A stretch of DNA of 64,000 nt. Source: Legionella sp. MW5194 (GTDB lineage Bacteria; Pseudomonadota; Gammaproteobacteria; Legionellales; Legionellaceae). Below are positions 60,078 to 64,000 of the stretch, piece by piece (the stretch's first letter is position 1; every line of letters starts with the position of its first letter). The notes under the pieces are model-generated. The model ran no database searches. It saw nothing but the letters and a program-made list of their open reading frames with translations, and was not told the origin of the DNA. The stretch is from the NCBI RefSeq assembly GCF_016864235.1, contig NZ_CP045732.1, positions 1,240,001-1,304,000 of the forward strand, read 5' to 3'. Both the position numbers and the translations under genes were made by a program.

Positions 60078-60127
60078 AGAATGCAGCAGGAAATCATGTA
60101 AGAGCATCGATTACAGGATTTTTATGA
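60068..60127 (+). other. A AAA AAG slippery heptamer and -1-frame C-terminus of the oxygenase
   Basis: The zero-frame codons are ATA AAA AAG TAG; the heptamer A AAA AAG (60068-60074) is the classic dnaX-type -1 slip site and the stop follows at once. Shifting by -1 continues VENAAGNHVRASITGFL to a TGA at 60125-60127, giving a 234-residue protein with the expected 2-oxoglutarate-binding R227 in the HxRxSITGF motif. Alternatively one A was lost from a seven-A run. No clear downstream stem-loop was seen. Confidence 0.6.
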
Positions 60128-60130
60128 GTA

Positions 60131-61318
60131 ATGAAAAAATACATGAAACAAAAGAGGCAGAAAAAGAACATTCAATCTAAAAATTATTTGATTAGTTTAG
60201 TCAGACGAAATTATAAAAGCATCTGTTTTAATATGGTTGGACATTATGAAATGAATCTAGTGCACGAAATCAGACCCGCTCAAGCTCAAGAAAAAGTAAA
60301 TTTTGTTATTTTGATCCCCAATTCTGATGAAGTAGAATTATCTAACTTTATACTGAGAGAAGAGGATATTCCCTATAATGAACAACCAGGCCATTATCAA
60401 TTTAAAAAATGGTCTTCTTGGTGCTCGGCTCATTTTTCCTCTTATTACTACCATATTAAGTATAAAAATGCTCTCTTAAGATGTAAGCAATTTTTGTACG
60501 ACTTTGGACCTTTATCAACATTAGATCATGCGGCTTTATACGATCATTGGGTTTGGAAAATGAAACCCCACGTATTAAATCAGGAAAATGTTTGTTGGAT
60601 TGGCTATGACTATTCAAAATCAAAAACGATAAGTTTTTTATCTTATGGGACTAATATTGAACTTCGTCTGATTGAAGGAAGTTTGAGGGATGAAGAGTTT
60701 GTAGAACTTTGTAAATTTTTTTCCCCACTCTCATCATCAACAGAAATCTTAAAAAAGAGTTTTTTTGAATTGTCCTATTGGTCACGTTATCGCAACTGCC
60801 TAGAAAACGCTTGCATTAATAGAAATGAATATAAGCCTCCATCAAGTATATGGAATTTAAGATGGCCATTACATAATATCCTTAAAGATATCAAAGCGGA
60901 GCTCAATATAAAGTATATAAATCAACTTAACTTAGATTTTAATCTGGATAGTCAAATTATTTATGGTGATGGAAATCAAATAGAAGAGGTTCAACTTGTT
61001 CTGTTTCCTAAGAATGGAAAGAAAAACCAGATTGCATGGTTTCGTGTTTTTAATAAAGCCTCTTTTCCAATAAAGAAACCCTCTCTTTCCAGGTTGCCTA
61101 ATATGAACTCATTTAGTGGCTATAGTAATTTTAATTTAACAGTCCTAAATCCCAAGAGTGGTTTGATTTCAAGCAATATATACATTGCTAGTTTTAGTAA
61201 TAGTTATGGACCACATGATGCTCTTTGGTGGGATGATGAAAATGCTTATTTACTACAGATTAGCTCAAGTGCTAATAACTCTATTGAGTATTTTAAAGGA
61301 ATTTTTGCCACCTTATGA
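60131..61318 (+). CDS. Protein of unknown function, partner of the oxygenase locus (395 aa)
   Basis: 395 residues from ATG 60131. No recognised domain. The first 30 residues are very basic (MKKYMKQKRQKKNIQSKN). Aromatic-rich, with FGPLSTLDHAALYDHWVWKM, VCWIGYDYS and a C-terminal YGPHDALWWDDENAYLLQISS block. No signal peptide or membrane helix. A better-placed ATG at 60124 (AGGA 5 bases upstream, ATGA overlap with the extended oxygenase) opens another frame, MSNEKIHETKEAEKEHSI, that stops at 60180; the true N-terminus is uncertain. Position suggests a role in modifying or handling the peptide. Not a known RiPP enzyme that I can identify. Confidence 0.65.
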   Translation: MKKYMKQKRQKKNIQSKNYLISLVRRNYKSICFNMVGHYEMNLVHEIRPAQAQEKVNFVILIPNSDEVELSNFILREEDIPYNEQPGHYQFKKWSSWCSAHFSSYYYHIKYKNALLRCKQFLYDFGPLSTLDHAALYDHWVWKMKPHVLNQENVCWIGYDYSKSKTISFLSYGTNIELRLIEGSLRDEEFVELCKFFSPLSSSTEILKKSFFELSYWSRYRNCLENACINRNEYKPPSSIWNLRWPLHNILKDIKAELNIKYINQLNLDFNLDSQIIYGDGNQIEEVQLVLFPKNGKKNQIAWFRVFNKASFPIKKPSLSRLPNMNSFSGYSNFNLTVLNPKSGLISSNIYIASFSNSYGPHDALWWDDENAYLLQISSSANNSIEYFKGIFATL

Positions 61319-61327
61319 GGCACAGAA

Positions 61328-61414
61328 ATGATATCAATCCAGGCGCAACGGATAAATCGTCAAATTGATTTACTAGATCTTACAATTAAATATGACGCTC
61401 ACCTGATGGTCTAA
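61328..61414 (+). CDS. Short 28-codon ORF at the end of the peptide locus
   Basis: ATG 61328 with GAGG 8 bases upstream, 9 bases after the previous stop. Begins MISIQAQRINRQIDLLDLTI and ends HLMV; its TAA overlaps the stop of the minus-strand restriction-like gene. It may be the start of a gene cut off by a past rearrangement, or a small protein. No family recognised. Confidence 0.35.
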   Translation: MISIQAQRINRQIDLLDLTIKYDAHLMV

Positions 61415-62136
61415 TATGATACTGTATTATCTAAATTGCCCAAGTAATCAATCCAGGATTTAATCGTTTGTACTCTTCTTGGTGGAGTTGTACCAGATAG
61501 TTGTACATAATTTTGTAGCACATCACAGATTGATTGTTTATCTGGCATGATTTTACCTTTATCCAAGTAGGATGTGCCTATTTCATTAAAAACGGGTTTT
61601 GAAAGGATTGCACTACAAAGAAGGTAGTTCCTTTTGGTTGTTGGATAATTTACAAACTCATTTCCTTTAGAAGTCAAATTCCAACATCCATTATCTTTTT
61701 TATATATAAATCCTAAATATGATGCTGCATTCGTATAATAATCGGCTTGTCTTGGATCTATTTGCCAAAATTTAGCGATAGATTGTTTAGAATTGTATCC
61801 CCATGATATTAAATCAATTGTATCTATCACTTTAGTTATGTCATCTGCTTGTGGAAAGGGAATGTTTGGCTCCTGTAACTCTTTTTTTGTTGACTCTAAT
61901 ATTTGTAGTAAATTGAATTTAAGAGGGTTTTCGTCAAAAGAGAATCGTTCATATTTAATAGGACTAATTGAAGAATAAACGTAGAAGTCATCAAACGTAT
62001 ATTCTGATATTGATATTGTGTTATTGGCATAGTTAATTAATATAGGGATTACTTCTTTGGAAATATTTTCTTCATGCCACATACGATATGGATAATAGAG
62101 TTGACGAATAAGAAAATCATTGATCTGCCCCATCTT
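61411..62136 (-). pseudogene. Restriction-endonuclease-like gene, 3' part (split by IS)
   Basis: C-terminal 242 residues or so of a gene interrupted by the insertion at 62137-63460. Directly after the junction it reads MGQINDFLIRQLYYPYRMW. A winged-helix-like DNA-binding region spans ISWGYNSKQSIAKFWQIDP, RQADYYTNAASYLGFI and NLTSKGNEFV. The frame joins exactly to the 5' part at 63461 when the IS and one target duplication are removed. The fragment has its own ATG but lacks the catalytic residues, so it is probably non-functional. Confidence 0.8.
62129..62136. repeat. Target-site duplication, left copy
   Basis: CCCATCTT (62129-62136), identical to 63461-63468 on the other side of the IS. Eight bases is the usual duplication for IS256-family elements. 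Confidence 0.85.
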
Positions 62137-62164
62137 GAGTCTGTCCGGAATTCTGTGTAACTAG
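62137..62164 (+). repeat. IS256-family terminal inverted repeat, transposase 3' side
   Basis: Starts GAGTCTGT and shares 20 of 28 positions with the reverse complement of 63433-63460, including AATT and TGTGTAA blocks. Confidence 0.85.
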
Positions 62165-62172
62165 CCGTCCTG

Positions 62173-63375
62173 TTATCCGGTAACTCTATCGCCGAATTCG
62201 ATCATGAAGCGATTCATAGCTGGTTTCCAGTTATGAATCGGCATGGTCCACTTTTGAGAAATTCGTTCAATTGCCAAATAGAGCAATTTAAAAACGGCTT
62301 CATCAGAAGGAAACATGCGTTTGTTTTTTATTACTTTCCGTAAGGTCATATTCAATGACTCAATCGCATTGGTGGTATAAATCGCCCGTCGAATATCCGC
62401 CGGATAATCAAACAAAGGAATGACCCGTTCCCAATCCCTGCGCCAGGAGATGCTGATAGACGGATACTGGTCATCCCATTTGGCAGAGAAAGCATCCAGT
62501 GCCATTTCAGCCTCAATGAGCGTATTTGCACTGTAGATGCTTTTAAATCAGCGGCAAGTATTTTGCGGTCTTTCCAGCTCACATAAGACAGGGATTGGCG
62601 GATTTTATGGACAATACAAAGCTGAACTTTGGCGTAAGGGTAGACCGTTTCGATGGCTTCCGGGAAACCAGTCAAGCCGTCAACACAGGCAATAAATATC
62701 TCATCCAGACCTCTGTTTTTAAATCAGTCAGCACATTAAGCCAGAATTTTGCGCCCTCATTTTGACTAATCCACATGCCAAGTAGTTCTTTATGTCCTTG
62801 GGTATTTACACCCAGTGCCAAATACACGGCTTTATTGGTAATGCCTTTATCCGTCTTTACCTTGACCACCAGACAATCCAGATAAACAATGGGAAAGCAG
62901 CTATCCAGAGGCCTTGATTGCCAGGCTCGCACATCAGCCAAAACAGCATCTGTAACATTGGAAATTAACGTTGGGGAAATGGTAGTCCCATAAATTTCTT
63001 CCAGCTCTGACTGGATATCACGGGTGCTTAATCCACGAGAATAAAAGGAAATAATTTTCTCATCAAGACCGTCAAAGCGAGTGGCATGCTTGGGAATGAG
63101 TTGCGGCTCGAACGAGCCCGCGCGGTCCCGAGGTACGGCAATTTCCATTTCACCTTCACTGACATGAATTTTCTTTTGCTGTAACCGTTTCGAGAATTAT
63201 CTTTGCGTGATTCACCTTTATCATGCTTTTCATAGCCCAGATGTGCAGTAAGCTCGCCGGCTAGAGCAGCTTCCAATCCTCGTCTTTTTAATTGTTTGAA
63301 AAACTCGGTGAAATCTTCAGGTGTTTTGCAATTTCTGGCTATCTCTTTTGCCAATTCATCTATATCTTCAGTCAT
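62173..63375 (-). pseudogene. IS256-family (mutator-like) transposase, frameshifted
   Basis: Begins MTEDIDELAKEIARN; the family blocks are [104 protein letters not shown] and the last acidic part [20 protein letters not shown]. The reading frame changes at three places: near 63169-63172, 62716-62720 and 62541-62544 (T-runs on the plus strand). In each case one extra A on the coding strand restores the family sequence. As written it cannot make a full transposase; sequencing undercall in A-runs is the alternative. Confidence 0.9.
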
Positions 63376-63432
63376 AGTTGTTCTCATCATATTTGTCAGC
63401 ACTATCCAGTGCCGACAGATTATATGCTATGA

Positions 63433-63460
63433 CTAATTACACAAAATTATTTACAGATCC
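63433..63460 (-). repeat. IS256-family terminal inverted repeat, transposase 5' side
   Basis: On the minus strand it starts GGATCTGT and contains AATT and TGTGTAA, matching the other end at 20 of 28 positions. Confidence 0.85.
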
Positions 63461-63468
63461 CCCATCTT
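63461..63468. repeat. Target-site duplication, right copy
   Basis: CCCATCTT, identical to 62129-62136. Confidence 0.85.
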
Positions 63469-64000
63469 GGCTTCAATTAAATATATTTCTTGCCCTTCAT
63501 AGCCAGCATCAATTTCAACTTGGACTCCATCTACACTTAATTGGCGAAAGTTGTTTCTGAAATAAAAATCAAAAGGTTTTGTTCTAAGTCTTCCTCTTAT
63601 TGTCAGTTTTAATGAGTCATCCTCTAAAAATCGTGATAAAAGGCCGCTGGCAAATGCTAAATCAATTACTTGAGATTCGGATCGGGGATTAATGGGGAGT
63701 GTTTCAAGCCGCTTCCCAGGCATAGAAACATAATTAATATTATAATTTGTATTAGGAAAAGATTGATACCCATCTCCACTAATTAAAGCCCACTCACCAT
63801 TTTTTATGGGAAGAATTGTTAAGTGTTTATCTTTAAATATTTGAGGACGACAGTCTTTATTATCAAATTTACACATAAGCCTTGGCTCGCGCTTACCAAA
63901 TTTTTTAATTTCTTCTGCTGATATGAAAGCAATATCTTCATTTGCAATCCGTTCATTAAGTTGCAATGAAGTGAATAGGCTATTCCAGGCATTATTTGTT
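63461..64000 (-). pseudogene. Restriction-endonuclease-like gene, 5' part (runs off window)
   Basis: The frame is open to the right window edge (NNAWNSLFTSLQLNERIANED near the edge) and ends at the IS. Near the junction it has VEIDAGYEGQEIYLIEAKMG, which fits a PD-(D/E)XK nuclease centre (D...E-A-K). NNAWNSLF starts are common in type II restriction enzymes. The IS sits two codons after the E-A-K lysine, so the nuclease is inactivated. A partner methyltransferase would be expected beyond the window edge. Recognition site unknown. Confidence 0.75.

Larger units (their letters stand above)
62137..63460 (-). mobile_element. IS256-family insertion sequence
   Basis: A 1324-bp element bounded by 28-bp imperfect inverted repeats and flanked by CCCATCTT duplications. 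It contains one IS256-type transposase gene on the minus strand, broken by three frameshifts. It interrupts the restriction-endonuclease-like gene. Base composition is richer in GC than the surrounding island, so it probably came from a different source. Confidence 0.9.

Noticed and set aside
60124-60180. 18-codon frame MSNEKIHETKEAEKEHSI as a second precursor peptide
   Set aside because: It has a site upstream, but it overlaps the 395-aa gene start and is more likely a mis-phased N-terminus than a separate peptide.
58997-64000. CRISPR array or toxin-antitoxin pair in the island
   Set aside because: No regularly spaced repeats, Cas-like genes or recognisable toxin/antitoxin pair were seen.

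Overview
The window is a chromosomal piece of a gamma-proteobacterium that I place in the Legionellaceae. The basis is the gene set: icd-clpS-clpA, FleQ with a small acidic protein and SohB, the ccm operon, ComEC, split transhydrogenase, a secreted CD39-like NTPDase, and several proteins with eukaryote-like folds. Base composition is moderate for most of the window, richer in GC than L. pneumophila, so a non-pneumophila species is likely. This is inference; no database search was possible.

Core region (1-58,996). In order: a partial rRNA pseudouridine synthase divergent from icd; clpS-clpA; an LPS-core type glycosyltransferase; potABCD on the minus strand; a cysteine-rich secreted protein; a hydrolase / unknown exported protein / rmuC cluster; ligA; a peptide ABC importer without a local ATPase; a mitochondrial-carrier-like protein; dnaE; a duplicated cysteine-rich secreted protein; fleQ and sohB; ccmAB, two unrelated inserted genes, then ccmCDEFGHI; dodecin; recQ, a membrane/U-box-like protein and a flavin monooxygenase; a valine-degradation trio; an endonuclease/exonuclease/phosphatase-fold protein; prfC; a caspase-like protein; pntAA-AB-B; comEC; and an ecto-NTPDase. 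Tight ATGA overlaps mark several operons.

Accessory region (58,997-64,000). After tRNA-Thr(CGT) the sequence becomes strongly AT-rich. A short stretch can be read as the tail of a tyrosine recombinase next to the tRNA, which suggests an island attachment site. Next is the most unusual locus in the window: a promoter with an upstream dyad, a 21-codon gene with an excellent ribosome binding site, a perfect hairpin, a 2-oxoglutarate/Fe(II) oxygenase gene, and a 395-residue protein I do not recognise. I read this as a candidate minimal RiPP (ribosomally made, post-translationally modified peptide) locus. The oxygenase frame ends directly after an A AAA AAG heptamer, and the -1 frame supplies the missing C-terminal 2-oxoglutarate-binding arginine motif, so it is either a programmed frameshift or a one-base lesion.

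At the right end, a PD-(D/E)XK restriction-endonuclease-like gene is cut by an IS256-family element with 28-bp imperfect terminal repeats and an 8-bp target duplication. Removing the element and one duplication restores the frame exactly. The transposase itself carries three frameshifts, each repaired by one extra A.
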